Positions 41,958 through 51,778 of a stretch of DNA of 64,000 nt are shown here, piece by piece. Location of the stretch: contig JASPKZ010007250.1 in assembly GCA_030220185.1 (NCBI GenBank), positions 3,793,501-3,857,500 on the forward strand, in the 5' to 3' direction. A program made the position numbers and the translations under genes. The stretch is from Diploptera punctata (lineage: Eukaryota; Arthropoda; Insecta; Blattodea; Blaberidae). The notes beneath the pieces were generated by a model. That model was not told where the DNA came from and searched no databases. It worked only from the letters and a program-made list of their open reading frames with translations. Within the stretch, counting starts at the first letter, position 1. Each line of letters starts with the position of its first letter.

Positions 41958-42064
41958 TTGAAAACATTAATTCAAGGTAGGGGAAGTGTGAAGAATTTAT
42001 GTCCGCGCAGCAATCAACTTACGGTTTCGATAGTAGTCAGTTAGTTAGATAGTCAGTTAGTTAA
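41957..42064 (+). mobile_element. RTE-like LINE extreme 3' end
   Basis: TATGTCCGCGCAGCAATCAAC, GTTTCGATAGTAGTCAGTTA and a (GTTA)n-like tail. Confidence 0.7.
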
Positions 42065-42830
42065 TAAAACCTTAAAGATTGTGTATAATGTAACTTAAAA
42101 TGAGAAGTATTTTAACATAATATTTTAAGTTGACGTCATAGAAATGTAGGTCTTAAGATAAAATCAAATTTTAAAATATTTTAGCACAAGAATCATAATG
42201 GAATTCGTATCTGCTCCATTTTTATTTCTTTTTATAAAAGTATTTGCTTGAAGATATTCAAAAGAAACCTTACAGGAGCAAGTATGAGATGGAATAACCT
42301 ATTTATCCTTTGAAGAGAAAGATAAAAAGGAAGACGTTTCAACCGTCAGGACGGTAGATTCAACTTAATATGCAAAAGAGAAAAGAATACGCCCATGCCC
42401 TGGGGATAGAAATAAAGTCTTAAAAATAATTGCTTCGATCTTGTCGTAGTGATGGTCAGACTCATTTAAAGTTGGCATCACTTCACGGCAGTCCACATTA
42501 CAACGTGCAGAAACTTAATTAAAGACTTTTACAAAGTTGAAAAAAAAAACTTTTGCCGAAAGCAACTTCCAAACAGGGTGCAGCCAACTTTTCTAAAGTA
42601 AGTCCCAGAAAGTACTTGATAAAGAAGGAAAGATATTAGAAAGGAAACAAAAATTATGTTTGCGGGCTATCACTTGAAACTATATAACAAATATTTCAAA
42701 TCTTCAAGTAGGAGCTGCATCAAAATTATGGACATAACAACGATAAATCAGTCACGGAGAAACTAAGAAAAATAATTAAATTTCCCAACAAATCAAATTT
42801 GTGGTGCAATTTTCTTGCTTTATATAATAT
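42065..42830. other. Unassigned sequence
   Basis: About 765 bp; no feature supported. Confidence 0.5.
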
Positions 42831-43190
42831 ATATATTTGGTTTATTAATTCTTATGTATCCAGTTTAGTTTCGAGGAAATAAACATGGTGGCCGTTAGAG
42901 CGATTTTTTTTATTTCGACCTACAAATAAATCACTATTTCTAATCGTCGAATTTCGTTGATTTTTGGGGGACACTTTCTCGTTTCATTTAAAAGCACATA
43001 TCGAGTTTCGTTGCAAAAAATCGAAATTTGCTGGTGCTAGAGAGACTTGTTTAATTTTCTCTTCAGGTTAACCGCCATCCTAATTATACGATTTTACTGG
43101 TCAATTAACTCAATCTTACATTTCTTAACTGATTGCTATTTGCCAAGTTTGGTTCCAAAATATTAGGTCTATTTGAGAATACAGTTTTAT
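42831..43190 (+). mobile_element. Helitron-related middle block
   Basis: AACATGGTGGCC..., GAATTTCGTTGATTTTTGG and CATATCGAGTTTCGTTG resemble 34,540-34,670 (AACATGGCGGCT, GATTTCGATGATATTTGACC, ATACTGAGTTTCGTTG). Ends not found. Confidence 0.4.
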
Positions 43191-43194
43191 GTTA

Positions 43195-43265
43195 GGTCTA
43201 AATGTTTAGAACATAGAGAGAGAAACAGGCAGATGAATGGAGAAGTCTATGTAACAGAGACAACA
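43195..43265 (+). mobile_element. RTE-like LINE scrap
   Basis: ACATAGAGAGAGAAACAGGC and AGATGAATGGAGAAGTCTAT match the 19,070-19,110 region. Confidence 0.55.
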
Positions 43266-43309
43266 TTAATAAGGTTCATGATAAAGTTTCGTTGAGATAT
43301 TATTCAAAA

Positions 43310-44480
43310 TCTAATGTACGAGTATATAAAAATGAATATTTGTTTGTTTGTTTGTTTGTTCGTTCGTACTTTATGCGCGGCCATACCGTTCATCCGATTG
43401 TGATGGGGTGTTTGCAAAATGTTCAGGAGATTCCCGGGATGAACATAGGCTATACGAGAGTTGTGATATTCAACCCCTTAACCCCTAAAAATCACCCTTT
43501 GTAGTGAAAAACGTGAAATAAAGTCCCTGTTTTGACGCTTAAATGGCATACGCTGCCTAAATCATAACAAATACACCAATTTAATGTACATCGAAACACT
43601 CTACAAAAAAGTCCACAACAGCACATGTTTATCTTTTACGGATAACTCACAATAACCATTTTTGTCTTTCAATAATACCAAGAAGATCGGGATAAGTAGA
43701 TTCCTGGACAAGCGTGCTCTGCCATACCGTTCATCCGATTGTGATTGATCTTTTTGGAAAATGTCCAGGGGATTCCGGGGATGAATATAGGCTATAAGAG
43801 AGTTGTAATACCCAACCTCTTCACCCTTTGTAGTGAAAAACGTGAAATAAAATCCCTATTTTGACACTTAAATGGTCTAAACCATAACAAATACACAACA
43901 TTAATGTACACAGAATTAAATATCTCAAAAACTTTACAAAAAAAAGTCCGCGACAGCGTATGTTTATCTTCTATGGATAATTCACAATAACCATTTTTGT
44001 CTTTCATTGATTCCAAGAAGATCGGGATAAGTAGATTCCTGGGCAAACGTGCTCTGCCATACCGTTCATCCGATTGTGATGGGGATTTTTGAAAAATGTC
44101 CAGGAGATTCCGGAGATGGATGTAGGCTATAAGAGAGTTGTAATACCCAACCTTTTCACCCTTAAAAATCACCCTTTGTAGTGAAAAACGTGAAATAAAA
44201 TCCCTATTTTGACCTTAAATCCTTACACTGCCTAATCCATAACAAATACACAACATTAATGTACACAGAATTAAATATCTCAAAAACTCTACAAAAAAAA
44301 AGGCCGCGACAGCGTATGTTTATCTTCTATGGATAATTCACAATAACCATTTTTTCATTCATTGATGCCAAGAAGATCGGGATAAGTAGATTCCCGGGCA
44401 AGTATAACAGCTCACGGCAGGTAATAAAAACACATGAACATTTTATTTAAGAGTAGCAGCACACGCCGGGTATTAGCTAG
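43310..44480 (+). mobile_element. Non-autonomous Helitron, 1,171 bp
   Basis: Starts TCTAATGTACGAGTATATAAAAATG after an A and ends GCACACGCCGGGTATTAGCTAG before a T. Inside the 5' end: (TTTG)n, CGTACTTTATGCGCGGCCAT, CCATACCGTTCATCCGATTG. Three tandem ~300-bp internal subunits follow (CCATACCGTTCATCCGATTG at about 43,381, 43,721 and 44,067). There is no Rep or helicase gene, so it depends on enzymes from elsewhere. The other two copies amplify different internal subunits. Confidence 0.87.
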
Positions 44481-44494
44481 TTAAAATATAAAAT

Positions 44495-44590
44495 TATTAA
44501 ATATTTACCTAAAAGGTCCGTCTCCCCAACTCAGATAAATAACTAATTAAGTTGAGGAGACGGACCTTTTAGGTAAACATTTCATAATTG
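44495..44590. repeat. Inverted repeat, 27-bp arms
   Basis: 44,504-44,530 (TTTACCTAAAAGGTCCGTCT...) and 44,551-44,577 (...AGACGGACCTTTTAGGTAAA) pair with one mismatch around a 20-bp loop; weaker pairing extends outward about 15 bp. It lies 24 bp beyond the Helitron end. Confidence 0.88.
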
Positions 44591-44810
44591 TATACTTTAA
44601 TATAACAGAGAACTAAATGATTTTTTGGGGAACGAGGTGGAATGAGGACAGTAGGTCACACTTCCTTGTTAGCGCTACACTGAGCAATGACTTCTGCACA
44701 TTTTACATTGCAAGTATGCTGGTGTTAGGTAACTCTTAGCTCAACTTCATACTTTATTTTAAGTCATTTTCATACTTATTTTGGAAAAAAAATCAACATG
44801 TATATTTCTC

Positions 44811-45058
44811 TCGGTCGGCCACGGTGGACTAGTATGAAAAAATCCAAGGAGCAATCCTCCGGGAGGAACTTTAAGCCGTGGGTCCCGAGTCTGAAGATTT
44901 TTAGGCTCATAAGAGATCCTTAATTCTGAATAAAGAGGCCTCTAAGCAAAATTTACTGACATCAACGTCCTAGTAACACCTTAGTTGCCTGTTAGACGTC
45001 TCATTGGGTCGGTGTGTTGACCGCATTCCATCCATGACATCTATGAGCAAATAAAATA
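44811..45058 (+). mobile_element. SINE family D, B box deleted
   Basis: Head start TCGGTCGGCCACGGTGGACT, then straight to AAAAAATCCAAGGAGCAATC; the rest of the tRNA head is missing. Body GGGAGGAACTTTAAGCCGTG, AAAGAGGCCTCTAAGCAAAA. Confidence 0.75.
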
Positions 45059-45735
45059 ACTAAACATTAACTTAGTCTAGTAACTCCTTACAAAGGAGAG
45101 GCTATGGCTCAACAATGGGCTACGTCATTATAGATAGATTTTTTTCTCGTGTAATTATTCACATTCCAACAATAAATTGTTAATTTTCCTTTGCGATTTT
45201 TATTTTAATTTATGTTGGTGGCATAGAATTTCCCTTTTTTTTTTCTTTTTTTTCAGAAAACGTTTGATGACAACAGCTTCAATAAATGTTTTCTGTCGGA
45301 ATTTGCCAGTAATGATGGATCGTAATGGTATCCACAAGTTTATTCAAATAATTCGTTAACCAGGCTTCGCAGATAAGCCTTCACTACCTCAAATTGTTCA
45401 TAGATAACACTGGTCGACGAGGTTTTCTTCACAAGAAATCTGAGTAGTGAATCTAGTGCATTTTTTCATGCTGAAATCAGAAATTTAGTCAACATTTTTC
45501 CATCGGCCACAGTTTTTGTGACAGCTACTTTTTAAAATTATATTTTAGCATTCTCTTTGACCTTTCATAGGAACCTTTACTCTATATTTAGCGATTTTAT
45601 TCAAGTTGTATTCAAGGAAATTATATATAATGTCATGCTGAAGCATCAAAAGACAAGACTGCTCAGGTTCATTCATGTTTTGACATGCTCAGACCTGTTA
45701 ATCTGGCATTGTGATGTGTCAGTCTCACTACGTTA
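45059..45735. other. Unassigned sequence
   Basis: About 680 bp; possibly the decayed 5' part of the next pseudogene, but I cannot align any of it. Confidence 0.45.
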
Positions 45736-45739
45736 AAAA

Positions 45740-46366
45740 ATAATGGCCTAAACGTGAATCTCTTATCCCTGGCCAGAAAAATGTGTCACATGTCCCTTTA
45801 GTGAATCCTGAAAAAATATATTTACCTCCATTGCATATTAAATTAGGAGTAATGAAAAATTTCGTCAAAGTTATGGATAAACTTTCTGAAGGATTCTTGT
45901 ACTTGAAATCGAAAATTTTCCCAAAATCAGTGAGGCTAAACTGAAAGAAGGAATTTTTATAGGACCACAAATATGATCATTAATGGCTGATGAACATTCT
46001 GAGGACTGTTAAATCCACTTGAAAAAGCAGCCTGGCAGTCTTTCAAAAATATATGTTGCAATTTCCTTGGAAACCATAAAGCAGAAAACTATCGTGGCCT
46101 AGTGGCTGATCTTCTGGATTCTAATAAAGCAACATGTACCGGTATTTAAAAATTCACTTCTTGGACTCTCACTTAGACTTCTTCCCGGAAATTCTTGGGG
46201 CTGTCAGCGATGAGCACGGTGAGCATTATCATCAGCAAATTTCTACAATGGAAAACAGGTACCAAGGCAAGTTGAGTTCTAATATGCTGGCTGACTACTG
46301 CTGGACCAAGAAGAGAGATGTTTCAGATGCAAAATATGCCCGAACATCACTATCTACCACTTTCTA
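45740..46366 (+). pseudogene. Decayed copy of a multicopy arthropod protein family of unknown role
   Basis: Reads in order SLIPGQKNVSHVPLVNPEKI, LPPLHIKLGVMKNFVKVMDK, EGIFIGPQI-stop, NPLEKAAWQSFKN, CNFLGNHKAENYRG, a frameshift near 46,140, then DSHLDFFPEILGAVSDEHGE, ISTMENRYQGKL and MLADYCWTKKRD. No introns. The second segment at 57,196-57,456 shares 'DFFPE-LGAVSDEH--H'. I recognise this text as recurring in repeat-like predicted proteins of insects and other invertebrates, but I cannot assign a reaction. It may be an accessory or nuclease gene of a DNA transposon (inference). Stops and a shift make this copy dead. Confidence 0.7.
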
Positions 46367-47380
46367 GGTAAGTCAGAATGAGTAGTATTATAAAAAATTC
46401 AAATAAATATCATACAAAACTCCTGCCCGATCGGGAAAAACTGAAATGATATATGAATTCAGCATGAAAAATACTTACAGAATATATTTTTATTCTTGTG
46501 AAAAAAAGTTCATTTTGTAGACCAGTGTTATTCCCTAAGACTTGTTTATTTTTTTTCATACTTTCACTGAATCACTCTGTATATGGTATGTATGGAATGG
46601 GAAAGAAACGTAATCCTTAATGTTAATGATGTTTATATACAGTATATACAGCCAAGCTGCCAACTTTTACTGAGAGTGGCTATGGTGAAATTTATACGAA
46701 CACAATGAGAAAGAAGCGACACAAATTTCTGTACAGAAAACCTTTATCAGTATAGAAATGGTTGCCTTAACAAAGGATTGGGGAAGGCGGTGAAAATGTA
46801 TTAGATAATTTCAATGAATTCTGAGGGTTTTAAGAGACACAATATACTGGAAACACAAGATGTGTTTGGTTTCTATCTGATGGGCGAGGTTGAATCACTC
46901 TTTGTATGATTCCTCCGCTTCCTTCTCTTAACATCTACTCCATTCTTCTACTATCGTTTGTATCAGCGATAATAAATAACTTCAGAGCTCGTATAACAAA
47001 GTTGAATACCGTCTCTCTCTAGCTTCATGGCAATGTGTATTATAACCTTAACTATTGGATTGTACCAGAGTTACAAATTCAACTTTCTGATTTCAACTTT
47101 AGTAAAATCTGTTATGTTGTTGAATATGCAACATTGTTTTCTATTCACCTCAATTTTTTTTTAGCTAATTCAGATAGAATGTACTGCGCGTCCAAGCGCT
47201 GAAACGGAGTGGTGAGTTGGTGAACCACACGTTCTTACGTCACTATATGCTGTACATTATGTGCATACTAGCATCAAAACAAAAGGTGCAACGCTCTCCT
47301 CGTGATCCATCTTGTTTGGGCGCACAGTACTTAATGAAATTCTATTCATGAAACGATTTTCTAACTATATATGGGGGCAC
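46367..47380. other. Unassigned sequence
   Basis: About 1 kb with no supported gene or known repeat. Confidence 0.5.
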
Positions 47381-47382
47381 AC

Positions 47383-47675
47383 CGTAGCGTAGTGGTTAAG
47401 GCACTGAGCTATAAGCCGGAGGGTCGAGGGTTCAAATCCCGTTGGGGCCAGGATTTTTAAATTGACCCAAACCCTCTGGCGGCACTATGGCCCTGGGTTC
47501 GACTCAGCCTCTAACAGAAATGAGTACCAGACGCTTGTTCTGGGGGTAAAGGTGGCCGTCACGCAGGGCTGACAACCCGGCTGACATAAAGTGCCGATTG
47601 TCTAGAAAAAGTGGGAGCCTTAACCTCCTACTACCCCAAGGGCCTCCGGGCATGATGTGGGATCACTTTCTTTTT
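47383..47675 (+). mobile_element. tRNA-headed SINE (family C), full length
   Basis: A box TAGCGTAGTGGTTAAGGC, B box GGGTTCAAATCCCG, then GGATTTTTAAATTGACCC, TTCGACTCAGCCTCTAACAG, AAATGAGTACCAGACGCTTG, CTACTACCCCAAGGGCCTCC. Copies at 50,588-50,855 and 62,772-63,045. Confidence 0.88.
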
Positions 47676-47690
47676 ATACGAGTATATATA

Positions 47691-47880
47691 TCCACCGATG
47701 TGGTCTCGAGGTAGCGTGCTGCCTTGTCACGCAGCTGCTCGGATTCGATCCCTGGTCGGGACAGTTTTTCTGGGTGAGGTTTTTATCGGGATTTTTTTCC
47801 TCACCTGTAAGACAAATGCCAGGAAAACTTCAAGGCCCAAACGGTCACCGAAATCATATGGCCATCATCATCATCATCAT
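47691..47880 (+). mobile_element. SINE family B, outer copy, left half
   Basis: Head TCCACCGATGTGGTCTCGAG with B box GGATTCGATCCC, up to the CATCATCAT stretch, where an inner family B copy is inserted. Resumes at 48,238. Confidence 0.87.
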
Positions 47881-48237
47881 GTCCACCGCTGTGGTCTCGA
47901 GGTAGCGTGCTGCCTTGTCACGCAGCGGGCCCGGGTTCGATCCCCGGTCGGGGCAGTTTTTCTCGGTGAGATGTTTATCGGGGTTTTTCCTCACCTGTAA
48001 GACAAATGTCAGGAAAACGTTAAGGCCCAAACGGTCCCCGAAATCATATGGCCATCATCATCATCATCCTTATCATTATCATCAACAATTCATCACCATC
48101 ATCATCCTTCACCGATGTGGAAAGCAATGTTAAGCTACCACACCTACAATTCCCTAGTAAAGCTGCAGGCATAGCGTTGAAATACTATGATTGCAGTGAA
48201 GGACCTGCCTTCGGGCAGAATTACTATGGATGGATGG
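47881..48237 (+). mobile_element. SINE family B, inner copy, full length
   Basis: GTCCACCGCTGTGGTCTCGA, perfect B box GGGTTCGATCCCC, all body blocks and tail ATTACTATGGATGGATGG. It lies inside the microsatellite of the outer copy. Confidence 0.9.
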
Positions 48238-48395
48238 ATCCTTATCATTATCATCATCATCCATCACCGGTTTGGAAAGCAACGGGAAGCTACCGCACCT
48301 ACAATTTCGTAGTAAAGCTGCAAAGCATAACATGAAAATGCTATGATTGCAGTAAAAGACCTGCCCTCGGGCAGAATTACTATGGATGGATGGAT
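48238..48395 (+). mobile_element. SINE family B, outer copy, right half
   Basis: Resumes CCTTATCATTATCATCATCA, then CACCGGTTTGGAAAGCAACG and tail GGGCAGAATTACTATGGATG, followed by (TA)n to 48,430. Confidence 0.87.
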
Positions 48396-48432
<37 letters not shown>

Positions 48433-48434
<2 letters not shown>

Positions 48435-49058
48435 TAACCAAGTTTTCTTGGGTTTTCCGCGTCATGGATTCAAGATGGGCCTATGGCCACTGATTCTTAC
48501 ATTTCGGCATGATCCCATATGCCATTAACAAGGAATATGAGTTTCGAAGCCGTCTGTCTCGATGGTAATGTTGAATGCGGCCTGCTAGGGCTGCTACAAC
48601 GTCCCTTTTGGGTGACTAATTGATTTAATTAAACACCCGCGGGTTTCAAGGCTTTCGGCTTTTAGCCCCCTAATTTTGAAAAATAGACACGAGCTTCGAG
48701 TCACTGGTTCAAGTCGTATATAATTAAATACATATTTTTTGTCTATTTTTGTTTTTATTATTATGAATATTTTTTACCTAAGGTTTAGGTCTTATATAGT
48801 TGAACACATTGAGTTTTCAATGTGGTTCGTTTCGGAAGCCATACACCCATCCAAGGGTCGACCATACTCCATGTTTCCCAACCGTTGTTTTCTCTATATC
48901 TTCTATGCTGTTCTGGGGATTACTTGGTGGGCAGCGAGAGCAGTTTTCTATATAGATGGTAATCTTTGGGAATCATCTCGGGTGTACATAGAATGTAGTC
49001 TTTTCTCAATTTCTATTGCTTCCTTGTGGATTCTTGATTTTCTATGATCTATTTTAGT
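48433..49058 (-). mobile_element. Penelope-like element, left inverted copy
   Basis: Reverse complement of 49,085-49,493, arm to arm. The word GTCTCGATGG...CACGAGCTTC (about 48,545-48,690) is an extra block absent from the right copy. A decayed hammerhead-like core lies on the - strand at 48,498-48,533 (stem GGCAT/ATGCC, then CGAAA). Confidence 0.65.
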
Positions 49059-49259
49059 CAACGTAAGGGTCATAAGATCGACATCACAGGATCTAGAACG
49101 TTGGCTAAAATAGATAATGAAATATCAAGAATCTACAGGGAAGTAATAGAAATTGAGAAAATACTACATTCTATGAACACCCGAGATGATGCCCAAAGAT
49201 TACAACGTACATGGAAAACTGCTCTCGCTGCTTACCATGTCATCCCTAGAAGAGCGTAG
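49044..49259 (+). pseudogene. Penelope-like C-terminal (GIY-YIG region) remnant
   Basis: Reads HKIDITGSRTLAKIDNEISR then IYREVIEIEKILHSMNTRDD. 'H-ID---S--LA------R--RE-IEI' is the text around the end of the GIY-YIG endonuclease region in Penelope-like elements. About 70 residues with no upstream reverse transcriptase. Confidence 0.6.
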
Positions 49260-49493
49260 AAGATATGGAGAAAATCACGGATGGGCAACATGGAATGTGA
49301 TCGACCCTTGGATGCGTGTACGGCATCCGAAACGGACCACACTGAAAACTATATGTGTTTAAATACAGAAGACCTGAACCAGTGACTCGAAGATCATATA
49401 CCTTGATAATGACATGTGGGATCATGCGAAACGTCGGAATCAGTGGCCAGAGGCCGATCTTGATTCCATTACGCGGAAAACCCAAGAAACCAT
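49085..49493 (+). mobile_element. Penelope-like element, right inverted copy
   Basis: Pairs with 48,433-49,058; centre of symmetry near 49,060-49,080. TTGATAATGACATGTGGGAT followed by CATGCGAAACGTC at 49,404-49,435 resembles a hammerhead ribozyme core (CTGATGA, stem II, GAAA) with two core substitutions. Confidence 0.65.
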
Positions 49494-49519
49494 TATTAAT
49501 TATACTTATATCCGCGAAA

Positions 49520-49531
49520 ATCTAGAAAATA

Positions 49532-49564
<33 letters not shown>

Positions 49565-49756
49565 ACCGGGATATGACCCAGGATCTCTAAATCGGATTAT
49601 TTTACGCTAAATATCAAAATTTAATTACAACATCGAAATAAAAAAGCGCCACTGCTATAAAGTAAAAGTTCTCTTTAATTTCCTTAATTCTTATAGTAGC
49701 CACTAGAGGGCAGTAAGACCGAGTTCCCGCTACCTCTCATGATCGAGAATATACAT
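49520..49756 (+). mobile_element. Dispersed copy of the CTCF-like element
   Basis: AAGCGCCACTGCTATAAAGT, CCACTAGAGGGCAGT (49,700-49,714), GACCGAGTTCCCGCTACCTC match the 23.8- and 25.1-kb copies. Preceded by (TA)n at 49,543-49,564. Confidence 0.75.
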
Positions 49757-49757
49757 A

Positions 49758-50079
49758 TCCATCCATAGTAATTCTGCCCGAAGGCAGGTCCTTCACTGCA
49801 ATCATAGCATTTTCATGCTATACTTGCAGCTTTACTAGGGAATTGTAGGTGTGGTAGCTTCCCGTTGCTTTCCACACCGATGAAGGATGATGAAGATGAT
49901 GATAATGATAAGGATGATGGCCATATGATTTCGGGGACAGTTTCGGCCTTAAAGTTTTCCTGACATTTATCTTACAAGTGAGGAAAAACCGCGATAAAAA
50001 CCTCACCCAGAAAAACTGCCCCGACACGGGCCCGCTGCGTGACAAGGCAGCATGCTACCTCGAGACCACAGCGGTGGAC
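49758..50079 (-). mobile_element. SINE family B, B box partly deleted
   Basis: All blocks in order, but the head reads CCCCGACACGGGCCCGCTGC, losing the core of the B box. Flanked by ACATAT on both sides, a possible short target duplication in (TA)-rich DNA. Confidence 0.83.
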
Positions 50080-50088
50080 ATATATATA

Positions 50089-50203
50089 CTTCTGAATCGT
50101 GATTTGAACCCAGAAGCTCTAAATTAATACTTTATTGCACTATCAGTAACGCTATCCAGGCTCTTAGCAAACATTTATTTTCCCTTTACACATACACACA
50201 CAC

Positions 50204-50239
<36 letters not shown>

Positions 50240-50250
50240 ATGTGTATATA

Positions 50251-50309
<59 letters not shown>

Positions 50310-50417
50310 ATGTGTAAAGGGAAAATAATAAATGTTTGCTAAGAGCCTGGATAGCGTTACTGATAGTGCAATAAAGTATTCATTTAGAGCTTCTGGGTTC
50401 AAATCACGATTCAGAAG
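50089..50417. repeat. Inverted repeat of a tRNA-like sequence around (TA)n
   Basis: Left arm 50,089-50,205 and right arm 50,301-50,417 are near-perfect reverse complements (CTTCTGAATCGTGATTTGAA to TTCAAATCACGATTCAGAAG). Each arm holds a tRNA-like segment with GGGTTCAAATCACG as B box. The spacer is TA/TG microsatellite. Confidence 0.93.
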
Positions 50418-50465
50418 TTTATTTTTCGTTCCATATCTTATACTACTACTACATATATACACATG

Positions 50466-50565
50466 ACCAGCATCATGGCCTAGTGGTCAGCATTTCTGAC
50501 TACAATTCATGACGACCTTTGTTCAATTCCCGGTCAGACGTTAAGCACTTTTTTTTAAAGGGAAT
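50466..50565 (+). mobile_element. tRNA-like SINE head
   Basis: CATGGCCTAGTGGTCAGCAT (A box) and TTGTTCAATTCCCGG (B box). Confidence 0.6.
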
Positions 50566-50587
50566 TCGCCCATGATTTGGAATTTAG

Positions 50588-50855
50588 GTTAAGTTAAGGT
50601 CGAGGGCTCGAGTCCCGATGGATCAGGATTTTTAACTGACCCAAGCCTTCTGGTGGCACCATAGCCCTGAAGTCGACTCAGCCTCTAACGGAAATGAGTA
50701 CCAGATGCATGTTCTGGGGTAAACGGCCACCGCGCATGGGGCTGACAACCGGGTTACATCATGTGCCGATTGTCTATAAATAGTGGGAGCTTTAATGCTA
50801 CTATACTAAGGGTCTCCTATGGTCTTTAGTGGGATCAGTTTACTTTTACCTTTAA
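50588..50855 (+). mobile_element. SINE family C, 5'-truncated
   Basis: Begins in the head near GGTCGAGGGCTCGAGTCCCG, then GGCACCATAGCCCTGAAGTC and GACTCAGCCTCTAACGGAAA to GGGATCAGTTTAC. Confidence 0.82.
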
Positions 50856-51020
50856 GTTAAGGACTCTCCTGGCGCTTCATTATCATATATCACCCATCAG
50901 GGTAACGTAACTCCGCCTTCCTGGTATCTCAACATGATGAATGGAATACAATTCCGCTAATGAACAGGGGAGAAAGCCAGAAGTGCCATAAAAGACAACC
51001 AGATGGCATTGATCAATGTA

Positions 51021-51028
<8 letters not shown>
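50856..51028. other. Spacer, probable SINE or LINE scrap
   Basis: GGCGCTTCATTATCATATAT then GTAACTCCGCCTTCCTGG; not assigned. Confidence 0.35.

Positions 51029-51086
<58 letters not shown>
51029..51086. repeat. (TA)n microsatellite
   Basis: Nearly pure TA run of about 29 units. Confidence 0.95.
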
Positions 51087-51087
<1 letters not shown>

Positions 51088-51253
51088 CTAAATCTAGAGT
51101 AAACTAAAATGTACTGTAAATAATAATAGCATTGTAGATATAGTCTGTAATAGTTATTTTATTTATGTGTAAGAGTAATTTTTGTATTTTTTAACCTGAT
51201 TGAGTGGTAGACAAGCCTTAACTCTGCCAGATAAAATAAATATATTATTATTA

Positions 51254-51311
<58 letters not shown>
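51087..51311 (+). mobile_element. CR1-group LINE 3' UTR and tail
   Basis: AAATCTAGAGTAAACTAAAA, TTTTTAACCTGATTGAGTGG, CTTAACTCTGCCAGATAAAA then (ATT)n from 51,245. Confidence 0.85.
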
Positions 51312-51314
<3 letters not shown>

Positions 51315-51687
51315 GTAATACAAGCCGGGTTAGAAAAGGTTCCGGCTGATAGTACCCTGTGAGGGCCTCGTATCTAGGGGACAGATACTGCTGTCTTGCA
51401 GTTCGTCATTGGTTTGATAAAAGCTAGAAGAAGAAAACCTTGACTAAAAATACCCTGGTCCCCTAGGTTGGGGGTTGATGCATCAGGCCAGCTCCCTGTT
51501 CGTCACAAAAAGCATATCAATGCTAAAAAGCCTAAAGATTTAAAGCAGAACGGAAATAAACGAAGACGACAAAAGAAAAGGAAAAGGACATTTCTTGTTG
51601 GAACATGGAATATTCGGGAGACTCAAAATAAAAATGAAACTTTAGCCACAGAAAGATGTGTAAACGTTGAAAACCTGTATATAAATA

Positions 51688-51738
<51 letters not shown>

Positions 51739-51740
51739 GT
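51315..51740 (+). mobile_element. Internally deleted LINE (5' end joined to 3' end)
   Basis: 51,468-51,692 first encodes a basic stretch (KRRRQKKRKR) and FLVGTWNIRETQNKNE, the start of a LINE endonuclease domain. Then the text jumps to GCCACAGAAAGATGTGTAAA and the 3' UTR of the family at 38,870-38,905, followed by (AAT)n. The central ~2.5-3 kb (rest of endonuclease and all RT) is absent. Upstream 150 bp (CAAGCCGGGTTAGAAAAGGT, CCTCGTATCTAGGGGACAGA) would be the 5' UTR. Confidence 0.75.
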
Positions 51741-51778
51741 TTGTTTTGTATTGTAAGTCTATATTTTCCCTTTACAGA

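Noticed and set aside
43792..44172. 126-codon minus-strand frame
   Set aside because: Lies inside the tandem subunits of the Helitron and repeats their sequence; a shadow frame.
47698..48335. Overlapping open frames in the SINE family B cluster
   Set aside because: Same peptides recur wherever the SINE occurs (36.3 kb, 49.8 kb) and frames run through CAT repeats; not genes.
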